IMG/VR virus record: IMGVR_UViG_3300047510_003167
Span: 1-64,000 of that record
Length of the DNA stretch: 64,000 nt
From: a virus
Direction: 5' to 3' (one strand)
Positions 24,845 through 32,732 of the stretch are shown here, piece after piece. Position 1 is the stretch's first letter, and the number at the start of each line of letters is the position of its first letter. The notes under the pieces were generated by a model. The model did not search any database. It worked only from the letters and a program-made list of their open reading frames with translations, and was not told where the DNA came from. Made by a program: the position numbers and the translations under genes.

Positions 24845-25948
24845 ATGCGCCTTCATTTGATTGGGTTGTTTCACACAAAATCAACCGCTGCATATTCCCA
24901 CTGTGCCTTTACTGGAAAAGCTTTGCGCTTTCCCAAGATGATGCAAGGCCAAGGCTACGAAGTAATTGAATACTCAAATGAAGGAAGTGAAGCAAATGCA
25001 ACAAAACATATCCCTATTCTTACGGAAGAAGAGTTTGACTCAATATACGGAAAGAGAAAAAACACTGATTTCTATGGTGACGATGCAACAGTTGGTAGCG
25101 AAGGGCATCAACTCTTTGAAAAGAAATTAATTCCCCATTTAAAAGAACACCTGGAAAAAGAAGACATTATTTGCCACCCTTTTGGGCATGCACATCAAGG
25201 ATTAATGGACATCTTTCCTTCTCATCAACATGTTGAGACAGGAATTGGGTATCCAACTTTGATGCCAAATAGTTTTCGAATTTTTGAATCTTATGCCTGG
25301 ATGCATTACCATCAAGGCAAAGAAAATCGTGCAGGAAAAAATTATGAATGGGTTATTCCCAATTATTTTGATACTGATGATTGGAAACCAAAATACAAAC
25401 ACGGAGAATATTTAGCATTCTTAGGACGCATTTGTTCACCCAAAGGGTTAGATACAATTAAAGAAATTGCCAACCACAGTCCTTGGCCAATCATTCTTCA
25501 CGGACAGGGTGACGCATCCCCCTGGAAGCACCCAAACATTGAGTATCGTGGTCCAATTTCAGGACGTGAACGGTCAGAGTTTCTAGCCAATGCCCGTGCA
25601 GCATTGATGCCAACGGTATTCACTGAACCGTTTGGCGGCAGTGGCGTTGAAGCAATGCTGTGCGGTACCCCACTTATCGCTGTTGATTATGGTGCCTTTG
25701 CGGAGACAGTTGTTTCGGGTGTCACTGGATTTCGTTGCCATACTCTGCAAGATTGGCTAGATGCTATTGAAGATGTTGAAGATCTAGACCGCCGTCAAAT
25801 CGCAAAAATTGCCAAGCAACGTTATTCGTTAGAAGCTTGTGGAATCAAGTACGACAAGGCGTTCCAACAGCTTAATGATCTATGGCGTAAGGGCTGGTAC
25901 GAACTGCGTAATATGCCCGACCGTAGCATCCGCCCTCAGCCAAAGTAA
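24845..25948 (+). CDS. Glycosyltransferase, GT4 family
   Basis: A 367-residue two-Rossmann-domain enzyme that transfers a sugar from a nucleotide donor. The C-terminal domain has 'YLAFLGRICSPKGLDT' (~197-212) and 'PTVFTEPFGGSGVEAMLCGTPLI' with the E-x7-E signature (~258-280). The N-terminal half is divergent, perhaps because the acceptor is unusual. It follows fibre genes, so it may glycosylate virion fibres or a host surface glycan. Its 3' end overlaps the convergent methyltransferase gene by 77 bases. Confidence 0.85.
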   Translation: MRLHLIGLFHTKSTAAYSHCAFTGKALRFPKMMQGQGYEVIEYSNEGSEANATKHIPILTEEEFDSIYGKRKNTDFYGDDATVGSEGHQLFEKKLIPHLKEHLEKEDIICHPFGHAHQGLMDIFPSHQHVETGIGYPTLMPNSFRIFESYAWMHYHQGKENRAGKNYEWVIPNYFDTDDWKPKYKHGEYLAFLGRICSPKGLDTIKEIANHSPWPIILHGQGDASPWKHPNIEYRGPISGRERSEFLANARAALMPTVFTEPFGGSGVEAMLCGTPLIAVDYGAFAETVVSGVTGFRCHTLQDWLDAIEDVEDLDRRQIAKIAKQRYSLEACGIKYDKAFQQLNDLWRKGWYELRNMPDRSIRPQPK

Positions 25949-26453
25949 CCACGTCTCCTTTGGTACTTAACCAATAATCCAAATTAAATTGCGTAAGTTC
26001 ATGCGGGTGACCTGGATGGGGCGGAATGTCAATCCATTCGAAAATACGGAGTACCTTTCCAGCCTTTAAAGCATTGTCGATAATTAATGCAGGGTTTTCT
26101 ACATGCTGAAGGCAGTTGTAAATCCAAACTTCATCCCAACCAGTTTCAACAATCTCTTCGCCCTTTAATTGCCAGTATTCAATGTTCTTTGACGCGTAAC
26201 GATCTACGGTCCACTTGGGATAAGGCAAAGGATCAACAACTTTTCCTTTCTTTAGATTGATAGCTTTCAACAACAAAGAAACGGGTCCACCACCGATATC
26301 CAAAATAGATTTGTTTTCAACATCAAAAGAATAATGATTTCTTTTGAGTCCTAAAAAGCGTGAATAAACTAATTGCTTTTGCTCTTCGTCAATCGTATTA
26401 CAGCAATCTCCCCAGTAAGCCAGCTCAAATTCGTGGTCCTGTTCGGTACTCAT
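25872..26453 (-). CDS. SAM-dependent methyltransferase
   Basis: A 193-residue class I methyltransferase. Motif I 'ILDIGGGP' (~50-57) binds AdoMet, 'VVDPLPYP' follows at the acidic motif II strand, and 'WIYNCLQHVENP' (~110-121) is the motif IV region. The substrate is not clear. A sugar or small-molecule target is plausible because it converges on a glycosyltransferase gene. The 77-base tail-to-tail overlap is unusual but both frames are well supported. Confidence 0.8.
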   Translation of the reverse strand: MSTEQDHEFELAYWGDCCNTIDEEQKQLVYSRFLGLKRNHYSFDVENKSILDIGGGPVSLLLKAINLKKGKVVDPLPYPKWTVDRYASKNIEYWQLKGEEIVETGWDEVWIYNCLQHVENPALIIDNALKAGKVLRIFEWIDIPPHPGHPHELTQFNLDYWLSTKGDVVTLAEGGCYGRAYYAVRTSPYAIDH

Positions 26454-26507
26454 ACCTAGCTTTGTCTGTTTGCCTATATTAACCTGATTAAAAGAGGAAT
26501 GAATTCA

Positions 26508-26738
26508 ATGGACGAAATTAAATTCGGAGATGTTGTAGAGAGCACGTTTGTTCTTTCCCAGCGTCAGCTGGAAACACGTCAAGCAGGTTTTAGTCCTATT
26601 TCCTATCAAGGTGTACCCATTACTTATCACGCTGGGGATGTAGTCAATCTTCCTTACGAAGCGACTGAGCGATCTACAATTGAAGCAGTGGGGCTGGCCT
26701 GGGCCGCCTATGCACAAGGCATTGTGCCAGAAGATTAA
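26508..26738 (+). CDS. Small acidic phage protein (76 aa)
   Basis: ATG at 26508 is preferred to the ATG at 26499 because AGAGGAA is properly spaced from the former and too close to the latter. The 76 residues include 'GDVVESTFVLSQRQLETRQAGFSPI' and a helical C-terminus. No family recognised. Divergent from the methyltransferase gene. Confidence 0.65.
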   Translation: MDEIKFGDVVESTFVLSQRQLETRQAGFSPISYQGVPITYHAGDVVNLPYEATERSTIEAVGLAWAAYAQGIVPED

Positions 26739-26755
26739 TTAATCTATACTTAAAT

Positions 26756-26773
26756 TGAGTCCAATAAGACTCA
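26756..26773 (+). other. Stem-loop in intergenic gap
   Basis: TGAGTC/GACTCA perfect 6-bp stem with loop CAATAA, followed by an AT-rich TTAAGCTTTTATTT. It could be a weak terminator for the gene at 26508. A TATACT box (26745-26750) lies just upstream. Confidence 0.45.
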
Positions 26774-26836
26774 TTAAGCTTTTATTTAGATGCCACAGTG
26801 CGTTGATAAGCTGTAGGCACTGATCCCCGTAAGGCT

Positions 26837-27265
26837 ATGGACAGCATCAATGCTCCTCCTGCGGATCAACTGATTGTTGATCATTACTTTCAACTATTAA
26901 CAACACCTCGTTTCAAGAAAGCTGCTTGGCTTTATGGAATGATTTCGACTTATGGCATAAAGCCAGAAGAAATAAAAGGATTCACCTGGAACGAAAACAA
27001 TACAATTAACGTCTTCACAAAGAAAAAAGCTGTACGCCCACTGCACCCTCAGTGGGTTTCTTTGTTTCAACTAAAGAAAAAGCAACCCTCAAATACTGAA
27101 GGTTGCTTAGATAAAATGATTGCTTGTTTGTATTCGTTCATTTCTTCTCCCTCGTCACGCTTAAATCTTACTGATTTAGTTTTAGCGTATCGAATGAGAA
27201 AGAAATTTTACGCACCCATCAAGAAGCAACCAGTTCAGAAGGAACTTTGCTCAGTTGCTTCCTGA
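26837..27265 (+). CDS. Truncated tyrosine-recombinase-like protein, catalytic Arg replaced
   Basis: The 142 residues resemble the start of the catalytic domain of cyanobacterial-type integrases. 'WLYGMISTYGIKPEEIKGFTW' (31-51) aligns with the usual 'tG-R--E' helix, then 'NTINVFTKKKAVRPLHPQW' with the beta hairpin. The first catalytic Arg is Lys42 here, and the His/Arg/Tyr-bearing C-terminal part is missing. Strand exchange is therefore unlikely, and the protein is either a decayed integrase or a DNA-binding derivative. The 3' end overlaps the convergent excisionase-like gene by 47 bases. Confidence 0.55.
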   Translation: MDSINAPPADQLIVDHYFQLLTTPRFKKAAWLYGMISTYGIKPEEIKGFTWNENNTINVFTKKKAVRPLHPQWVSLFQLKKKQPSNTEGCLDKMIACLYSFISSPSSRLNLTDLVLAYRMRKKFYAPIKKQPVQKELCSVAS

Positions 27266-27437
27266 CAGCAGCAACGTTCCAACGGTATCCATCCCTAGAG
27301 CGAGTCTCGGGGAAAGCTGCGTAGTGCGGGCCGAGCTTCAAGAAGCCTTTGTCGCGCATCTTGAAAAGCATTTTGCGGTCAATGCCCAGAAGCTCTTCTG
27401 CTTTCTGGACAGAAACCCATCCGTTTGTCGCTGCCAT
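27219..27437 (-). CDS. Excisionase/MerR-like helix-turn-helix protein (72 aa)
   Basis: A winged-helix pattern, 'WVSVQKAEELLGIDRKMLFKMRDKGFL' (~7-33), similar to Xis and MerR-type DNA-binding domains, with a basic C-terminus. It is small enough to be a recombination directionality factor or repressor. It converges on the integrase-like fragment, so the two resemble an int-xis pair left from a temperate ancestor. Confidence 0.65.
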   Translation of the reverse strand: MAATNGWVSVQKAEELLGIDRKMLFKMRDKGFLKLGPHYAAFPETRSRDGYRWNVAAVRKQLSKVPSELVAS

Positions 27438-27534
27438 GGTTTAAAACTGGCTTACATCAGTACGTTATCGGTCGCAAAGAAGCTGTCAACGTGATTAAAC
27501 AAAACTTAATCTGTTTGTTTTGGATGACCACTCT

Positions 27535-27540
27535 TAAAAT
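27535..27540 (+). promoter_or_regulatory. Candidate -10 box TAAAAT
   Basis: CTCTTAAAATTAGTTAAC, 22 bases before ATG 27562. Core identical to the boxes at 6815 and 15621. Confidence 0.4.
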
Positions 27541-27561
27541 TAGTTAACAGCCATTAGGTCT

Positions 27562-27924
27562 ATGTTCAGCAGCGCTAATGAACCGCTCGCTCTACTGATT
27601 GAACTAACACCAAAACTGGCTAAGAAACGTTTTAGAGAAGAGATCTATAAAGATTGGGATTATAAATGTGGATATTGCAATGCCCCGGCAACCAGTTTAG
27701 ATCACATTGTGCCGCGATTTAAATCAGGAACAAGTAATCGTAATAACTTAATACCGGCCTGTCAACGATGCAACAGCAACAAAGGAACAACTCCGATAGA
27801 AACCTGGTATTCTCAACAAGATTTTTTTTGTCAAGTTAGAATGGAAAGAATAAAAAACTGGATGATGCAAGAAGTTGCAGATATTTTTTTATACCAAAAA
27901 GAACATTTAAAAGAGGCTATTTAA
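27562..27924 (+). CDS. HNH endonuclease (120 aa)
   Basis: The zinc-binding HNH fold is clear: 'CGYC' at 36-39, 'LDHIVPRFKSG' at 46-56 with the catalytic Asp-His, 'NRNNLIPAC' and 'RCNSNKG' closing the second CxxC. It is a free-standing phage HNH nuclease, either a homing enzyme or a packaging/recombination nuclease. It follows an integrase-like remnant and precedes a large virion gene by one base. Confidence 0.88.
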   Translation: MFSSANEPLALLIELTPKLAKKRFREEIYKDWDYKCGYCNAPATSLDHIVPRFKSGTSNRNNLIPACQRCNSNKGTTPIETWYSQQDFFCQVRMERIKNWMMQEVADIFLYQKEHLKEAI

Positions 27925-27925
27925 C

Positions 27926-30595
27926 ATGGGATTAACATATACTCCGGGATCGGGATGGAATTTAAATTATGATGCTGTTCAATCTTTAATAAACCTTGAT
28001 CCATATCGACAAAAATCTTTTATGTTTCGAATCGTCAAGGATGGCGATTGGAAGGGTAATTGGATTATAACAATTCCTTCATATAAATTAGATGCAAGTG
28101 GAAATAGAACTTATTATTCAGATTCCGAATTGCAACAAAGAGCAATTGATCATGTTCGGTCTTTAGGTGTAAATAAGTCTCAAAACTGGGAAGCAAAACA
28201 TGTTCAGTATCTTGAATCAGCACCCGCTAGTTCGCTTAATTCACTTGGAACTACCTATTTTCAAAAAGAAGCAGAAAACAATACAATTACAGCTTCAAAT
28301 AATATTGCGACAACTAACAACGCTGCTTACGACAAAGTTTTACAAGTAGCAACATCAACCCGTGGAGGTGATTACACTACGCAAAGAGAGATCGTAAGAA
28401 GTCTTGGTAACATTAATCCTGAACTTAAATCTGCACTTGAAAATTCTTTTAAAACTTTTTATCTAACAGAGAAATTACAGCAGTGGGACACCGCTCTTGG
28501 CGCTCAACCGCCATATGGAGCGTTTGATCCAAACTACTACAAAACCCAAAATCCAGGTGTACAACAAGCCTGGCAAGCTGCTGTTAATAATGATGATCTT
28601 GATATTACTGCCAGATATGGCGAGAATGGCTATTATCTGCAGCACTATACATCACAAGGAAGACCTGCAGGTTTGCGAGGTAATGCAGCAGAAACAACTG
28701 TTGCTGCACAAAACTATGTAGAAAATAAACCAACAGATGCTGATTTACAAGCATTAAGAACCCTTCAGTTGGGCATAAATACTGAAAGCATTTCACAAAG
28801 ATTGCTTGCAGTGCCAGAAGTTTCTGCGGAATGGGAAAAAGCAAAAAGTGGCGATGCATATTGGGCCTCTTTAGGAAAACAATATTATTTAGACACAAAT
28901 AAACCAGATGAGTTTGCAGCACTTTTTCGTTTATCTAATCGAGAGCAAGACAAACAAGTCAGTTTTAATTACAACTTAAATACCGGTGCAGGCGTCACTG
29001 AATTGGAGGATGCTTTAAATACGGCTGTAGGAGAAAAAGCACTTATTGATACTAAAAAATTTGGTGCATTAACTCAAAACGTGTTAAAAGACACGATTGA
29101 GGAAATGAAAAAAGCTAAGGCAAATGAACAGTTCCTTAGTTTTATGAGTGGTTTTGGTGGTTTCCAGGAGATTGTAGATATCAACAAAACTTTAACCGAT
29201 TCAATTTTGGGTGATAGTGGAGTAGGGGGAGTCTTATCATTTGTTTCTGGCGACCAAGGAGAAAGCTCCCTGGAAAAAAGTCTGCAAAACATTACTGGTA
29301 TTAGAAATTCAGCGACATACAATTGGCAACAGTGGTTTGATACCGCTTTAAAAAATAAATACGATAAGGAAATTGAATTAGGTTATACAAAAGAAGAAGC
29401 GCAACAAACTATTAAAATTGAAGCACAATTTGCAAGAGATTTTATTGATAAGTATTTGATTCCCAGATTTAATACTGCACGTTCAATGAATGAATTTGTA
29501 GAATATTTAGATGTTAGGCAATCAGAAAAAAACCCATTTCAAACACAAGATTTACTCGATGCAACATCATTGGTTGCCGATTTACGTGCTCGACAATACA
29601 TTGATCAAATAAAAGCTACAAACCCTAGATATTTTAATTCTGACTTTTACTTCAATCCCAGTGGAGATCGAGCAAGGGAAGATCGGTATTTATCACAAAC
29701 TGCAGAAGTAAACGCTGATTGGGAAGCGGCTAAAAGAGGTGATCCCTACTGGGCGCAACAAGCTTATCGTTTTGGAATAGATGTAAACAATAAAGATTCT
29801 TTTGCACGAATGCACTTTCAGGTGAAAGGACAAGGAAAAGGCTATGACGCTGCAGATGACATCTTGAATGCAAGTAAAGTAAGCAGTCAAATTTATGATG
29901 TCATTTTACCCGCTTTAAAAGAAGAAGTCTTAAAACAAGGAACTATCTTTGGTCAATTTATTAAGCCAGAAGAGTTTGCAGATGAGATGTTAAAAGGTCT
30001 GGATCCCAACAACAAAGGAACGTGGCAAGAAGTGTTAGATCAATATGGACTTAGCGAATTCAAAGGCGATATTAATGGCTTGCGTACTTATGTTATTGAA
30101 GCTCTTCAAACAGGTTCGGCCCAGCAAATTCGAGAACAAATTAAATACTTAAACGAAAAGCGCAAACGACCTACCCAGGAACTGCTTGGCATCACATACA
30201 TTGAAAGAGCAGAAGATTACACTGGAACAGCCAAAGCGGAAACCGAACTCTATAAAACATTTCAATCTGCTGGATACAAAGGAACAGAAGATGAGTTTTA
30301 CGAAAACTTTTTTCCTGATTTAGATAGATCCGAAATGAGTGCTTTAACAAAAGCAGGAACAGGAGAAACGTTTGAATTAACTGGTTTAAATTTCAATACG
30401 ACAGACCCCTTTGAAGCCATGGGAAATATTGAAAGATTTTTCCCAGATGATGAAGGAGAGACTGTCAATTCCTCCACCGGTAGTTCTTCTGATTTTTTCA
30501 GCTTAAGATTAGATGATGACGAAGAAGGTTACACCAAATCAAAAGCTGGTAGTGATTTTCTTGGTGAGTTTACATCTATGTTTAAAGGATTGTGA
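27926..30595 (+). CDS. Large putative internal virion protein with internal repeats (889 aa)
   Basis: The 889-residue hydrophilic helical protein has no transglycosylase or protease motif that I can see. Residues ~190-250 include 'FDPNYYKTQNPGV' and a later 'HYTSQGRPAGLRG', the D-YY-NP-V ... HY---G form of DUF4214-like surface repeats. Two segments are paralogous, 'AEWEKAKSGDAYWASLGKQYYLD' (~306) and 'ADWEAAKRGDPYWAQQAYRFGID' (~596), each followed by an Asn-Lys-Asp/Glu turn and Phe-Ala-x-x-Phe. The C-terminus is acidic. Its size would suit an ejected core protein or tail component. Confidence 0.65.
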   Translation: MGLTYTPGSGWNLNYDAVQSLINLDPYRQKSFMFRIVKDGDWKGNWIITIPSYKLDASGNRTYYSDSELQQRAIDHVRSLGVNKSQNWEAKHVQYLESAPASSLNSLGTTYFQKEAENNTITASNNIATTNNAAYDKVLQVATSTRGGDYTTQREIVRSLGNINPELKSALENSFKTFYLTEKLQQWDTALGAQPPYGAFDPNYYKTQNPGVQQAWQAAVNNDDLDITARYGENGYYLQHYTSQGRPAGLRGNAAETTVAAQNYVENKPTDADLQALRTLQLGINTESISQRLLAVPEVSAEWEKAKSGDAYWASLGKQYYLDTNKPDEFAALFRLSNREQDKQVSFNYNLNTGAGVTELEDALNTAVGEKALIDTKKFGALTQNVLKDTIEEMKKAKANEQFLSFMSGFGGFQEIVDINKTLTDSILGDSGVGGVLSFVSGDQGESSLEKSLQNITGIRNSATYNWQQWFDTALKNKYDKEIELGYTKEEAQQTIKIEAQFARDFIDKYLIPRFNTARSMNEFVEYLDVRQSEKNPFQTQDLLDATSLVADLRARQYIDQIKATNPRYFNSDFYFNPSGDRAREDRYLSQTAEVNADWEAAKRGDPYWAQQAYRFGIDVNNKDSFARMHFQVKGQGKGYDAADDILNASKVSSQIYDVILPALKEEVLKQGTIFGQFIKPEEFADEMLKGLDPNNKGTWQEVLDQYGLSEFKGDINGLRTYVIEALQTGSAQQIREQIKYLNEKRKRPTQELLGITYIERAEDYTGTAKAETELYKTFQSAGYKGTEDEFYENFFPDLDRSEMSALTKAGTGETFELTGLNFNTTDPFEAMGNIERFFPDDEGETVNSSTGSSSDFFSLRLDDDEEGYTKSKAGSDFLGEFTSMFKGL

Positions 30596-30894
30596 TGGCT
30601 GATAAACGGAAAAAAGCTGCATCTGCTGCCAAATTGGCAAAAGACAAGATGGCCTGTAATAAACCAAGGAAGACCCCTGGTCACCCCACCAAGTCACACG
30701 TTGTTAAAGCATGTGACAACGGCAAAGAAAAAATTATCCGTTTTGGCCAGCAAGGCGTAGAAGGTGCTGGTAAAAATCCTCAAACGGCAAAGGATAAGGC
30801 GAGAAAGCGATCTTATTACGCACGCCACAATGCCCAAGATCCCAACCCAGACAAAATGTCCGCCAGATGGTGGTCGCACCGCGTAAAATGGTGA
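30595..30894 (+). CDS. Small basic phage protein, Arg/Lys-rich (99 aa)
   Basis: ATG at 30595 overlaps the previous TGA. The 99 residues are strongly basic, with 'KSHVVKACDNGKEKIIRFGQQG' and a C-terminal 'ARKRSYYARHN' ... 'MSARWWSHRVKW'. I recall this ending ('F-ARH---...KMS--YWA-KVKW') as a conserved small phage protein of unknown function. It may bind DNA or the virion interior. Confidence 0.75.
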   Translation: MADKRKKAASAAKLAKDKMACNKPRKTPGHPTKSHVVKACDNGKEKIIRFGQQGVEGAGKNPQTAKDKARKRSYYARHNAQDPNPDKMSARWWSHRVKW

Positions 30895-30912
30895 GGCCTT
30901 CAAATCAATCTC

Positions 30913-31035
30913 ATGGCAAAGCCCAAAGGAACAACCACTATCCGCCTGGAATCCAAGCCCAAAGCTACCAAGCAAGGTAACGGACGTAACTCCAAACCTT
31001 CCCACGGACGTAAATTAAAGCGCGGCCAAGGCTGA
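30913..31035 (+). CDS. Very small basic protein (40 aa)
   Basis: A 40-residue Lys/Gly/Arg-rich protein starting at ATG 30913 and ending at TGA 31035. It is coded with the same basic composition as its neighbour. Too short for family recognition; possibly nucleic-acid binding. No good Shine-Dalgarno. Confidence 0.55.
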   Translation: MAKPKGTTTIRLESKPKATKQGNGRNSKPSHGRKLKRGQG

Positions 31036-31050
31036 TTGTTACATAATTTG

Positions 31051-31080
31051 TGTATATTGGGGATAGCAATAGTTATCCCC
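31051..31080 (+). promoter_or_regulatory. Extended -10 promoter and 5'-terminal hairpin abutting the GH24 start
   Basis: TGTATATT (31051-31058) is an extended -10 box. The stem GGGGATA/TATCCCC (31059-31080, loop GCAATAGT) begins at the -10 edge and ends directly at ATG 31081, so the transcript could begin with this hairpin. An alternative TATTG/CAATA pairing competes with it. There is no Shine-Dalgarno. Confidence 0.55.
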
Positions 31081-31740
31081 ATGGCTGATTTCAGCTGCGC
31101 ACTTAACCTCATTCGTAAGTATGAAGGTTTTAACGAAAAGGCGTACGCCGATCCGCTTACTGGTGGAGAACCTTACACCATTGGATTTGGCACTCAGTTT
31201 TACCCTGACGGCTCTCCGGTAAAGCGGGGACAATGCTGTACAAAAGAAAAAGCACTGGAATATTTGTTTCACGAAGTTCAAGTCATTGACTCACAACTTC
31301 AAAAACTCAACATGGGGCTTGATGACTCCATGCGTCAAGCATTAATTTCTTTTGTTCACTCTGTAGGCTGGGAGCCTTTTCTTTACAGCGGAGTCATTGA
31401 TGCCGTTGATTGCGAAGATTGGGCGATGGCCGCACAGGAAATTAACCGCTGGATCTTCAATGAGGAACATAAAGTCATTGGTGGTTTATTGGATCGTCGC
31501 AGGGATGAATCAAATCTCTTTCTCCTGGAAGTAGACGCCAACCCCTGGGTGTCAACTGAAATTCTTCTGACTGCCTTCAGGAATTATTCAGCTGCTCCTC
31601 ATCAAGTGCGAGCCATTCGTGTCTTGGAAGAAAAAATCAATCCTTACGTGTTGTCAGAATTTGCCAACGATTACCGCATTGACGATAATCCGTGGATTGA
31701 ATACCCCAGCGAAGAGCTTGACTCTTTATTTAATGTGTAG
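31081..31740 (+). CDS. GH24 lysozyme (T4-type muramidase)
   Basis: Hydrolyses the MurNAc-GlcNAc bond of peptidoglycan. The catalytic triad of T4 lysozyme is visible as Glu15 ('KYEGF'), Asp24 ('YADP') and Thr33 ('YTIGFGT'), with 'ALISFVHSVGWEPF' as the typical central helix. The ~145-residue catalytic domain is followed by an acidic, helical C-terminal extension to 219 residues with no signal peptide. ATG 31081 is preferred over a TTG at 31036, which would translate the promoter and hairpin. It is the second of three clear murein hydrolases here. Confidence 0.88.
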   Translation: MADFSCALNLIRKYEGFNEKAYADPLTGGEPYTIGFGTQFYPDGSPVKRGQCCTKEKALEYLFHEVQVIDSQLQKLNMGLDDSMRQALISFVHSVGWEPFLYSGVIDAVDCEDWAMAAQEINRWIFNEEHKVIGGLLDRRRDESNLFLLEVDANPWVSTEILLTAFRNYSAAPHQVRAIRVLEEKINPYVLSEFANDYRIDDNPWIEYPSEELDSLFNV

Positions 31741-31766
31741 ACTTAGAATACATTGAGTGAAGCAAG

Positions 31767-32066
31767 ATGAATGCGATGGATCGTTCAGTTGAGCCTCGGG
31801 AATTTGAACTTCCTTTAGAGCTTCAATTCTCCATGCGCAAAGCCGAGCTTCAAGCCAATGAAATGTGCTGGGAAGAACTCCACGCCGCACTCCTTAACCT
31901 GTACTACCAGCGGTTAATGGAGTGGCAGGCGGTTCGCGAAATCTTGGCAGATGAAAATATCGAGTTGAGTTTTGACGTTCCTACCGACTTGGAATTAGCA
32001 GAACTCGCCGCCGCCTGTATGGGCGACGACGAGGAGAATGACGAAGAAGAATATCAACCCTTCTAG
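31767..32066 (+). CDS. NblA-like protein (99 aa)
   Basis: Residues 12-60 follow the NblA pattern: 'FELPLELQFSMRKAELQ' aligns with the usual 'fELsLEqQFs-R-fe-q', then 'EELHAALLNLYYQRLM' with the 'L--LY-QmM' helix. NblA is the cyanobacterial adaptor that brings Clp protease to phycobilisomes for degradation, and some cyanophages encode it. This protein carries an extra acidic C-terminus (~62-99), longer than the ~60-residue host form. TTAGAAT lies upstream as a possible -10. Assignment is by pattern recognition. Confidence 0.6.
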   Translation: MNAMDRSVEPREFELPLELQFSMRKAELQANEMCWEELHAALLNLYYQRLMEWQAVREILADENIELSFDVPTDLELAELAAACMGDDEENDEEEYQPF

Positions 32067-32545
32067 ATTCCTTCGTCGAAAGCAACTAAGCGCTCAAGGT
32101 ACCACTGAGCTTTTTGCAACGACTCGGTACCGCCCTTAAGGCGTTCACGCCACAGATATTTAACGCAGTTGCCCTTGAGATAACCGCGATATTCTTCAGC
32201 CGTAAGCTGGGCTTCAATCGCTTCAATGCATTCAATTCCGCCATCAAGATAATGAGGCGGATGATTAACAAGATCAGGTTGAAGTTGTGGGGCGGCAGGG
32301 GTAGTTAGCCAGGGAACCGGGCAAACACCATCTTTGCAACCGTCTTCTTCTACCGGCTTAAACCACGACGCTTGCGTGACTGCTCCAGCATCTCCTCCTT
32401 GGGTCCCGCCAGGGCCAGCACTAATGCTTTGGGACGGGGTGATGCCCCCATTTCCATCCCCTGTTCCATCGACGGAATGTAACCCGTCATTCCGGGCCGT
32501 GCGCCCTCGAGTTCCAGATTCTTCCTGGGACGATCTTGCTGACAT
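32063..32545 (-). CDS. DUF3310 protein
   Basis: The C-terminal 65 residues match the phage DUF3310 pattern: 'VNHPPHYLDGGIECIEAIEAQL', 'YLKGNCVKYLWRERLKGG' and 'ESLQKAQWYLERL'. The function of the domain is unknown; it is often near nucleotide-metabolism genes. The N-terminal ~75 residues are low-complexity and lie over the reading frame of the gene at 32350-32694. The true start could therefore be downstream, although I find no good ATG/GTG there. Tail-to-tail four-base overlap with the NblA-like gene. Confidence 0.75.
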   Translation of the reverse strand: MSARSSQEESGTRGRTARNDGLHSVDGTGDGNGGITPSQSISAGPGGTQGGDAGAVTQASWFKPVEEDGCKDGVCPVPWLTTPAAPQLQPDLVNHPPHYLDGGIECIEAIEAQLTAEEYRGYLKGNCVKYLWRERLKGGTESLQKAQWYLERLVAFDEGI

Positions 32546-32694
32546 GCGACGAGTCCACGATTGTACTGATCGTACAATGGTACATCATTTTCTTCGTTGT
32601 CCAGCGGAGCGCCAAACATTTCTTCAGTTAAGCAACGACACTTAACTTCATCTTGTACAAAACTATCTAAAAACCCCAGTGCATCGCCATGCAT
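32350..32694 (-). CDS. Unknown phage protein overlapping DUF3310 gene (114 aa)
   Basis: Starts with ATG at 32694. The 114-residue product has an acidic helical N-terminus ('GFLDSFVQDEVKCRCLTEEMFG') and a Met/Pro/Gly-rich middle. The 3' 196 bases overlap the 5' part of the DUF3310 frame. It is the more protein-like of the two frames in that region. Confidence 0.6.
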   Translation of the reverse strand: MHGDALGFLDSFVQDEVKCRCLTEEMFGAPLDNEENDVPLYDQYNRGLVACQQDRPRKNLELEGARPGMTGYIPSMEQGMEMGASPRPKALVLALAGPKEEMLEQSRKRRGLSR

Positions 32695-32732
32695 AATATC
32701 TGGACTTGTATTATCTCATTTACAATATTATC

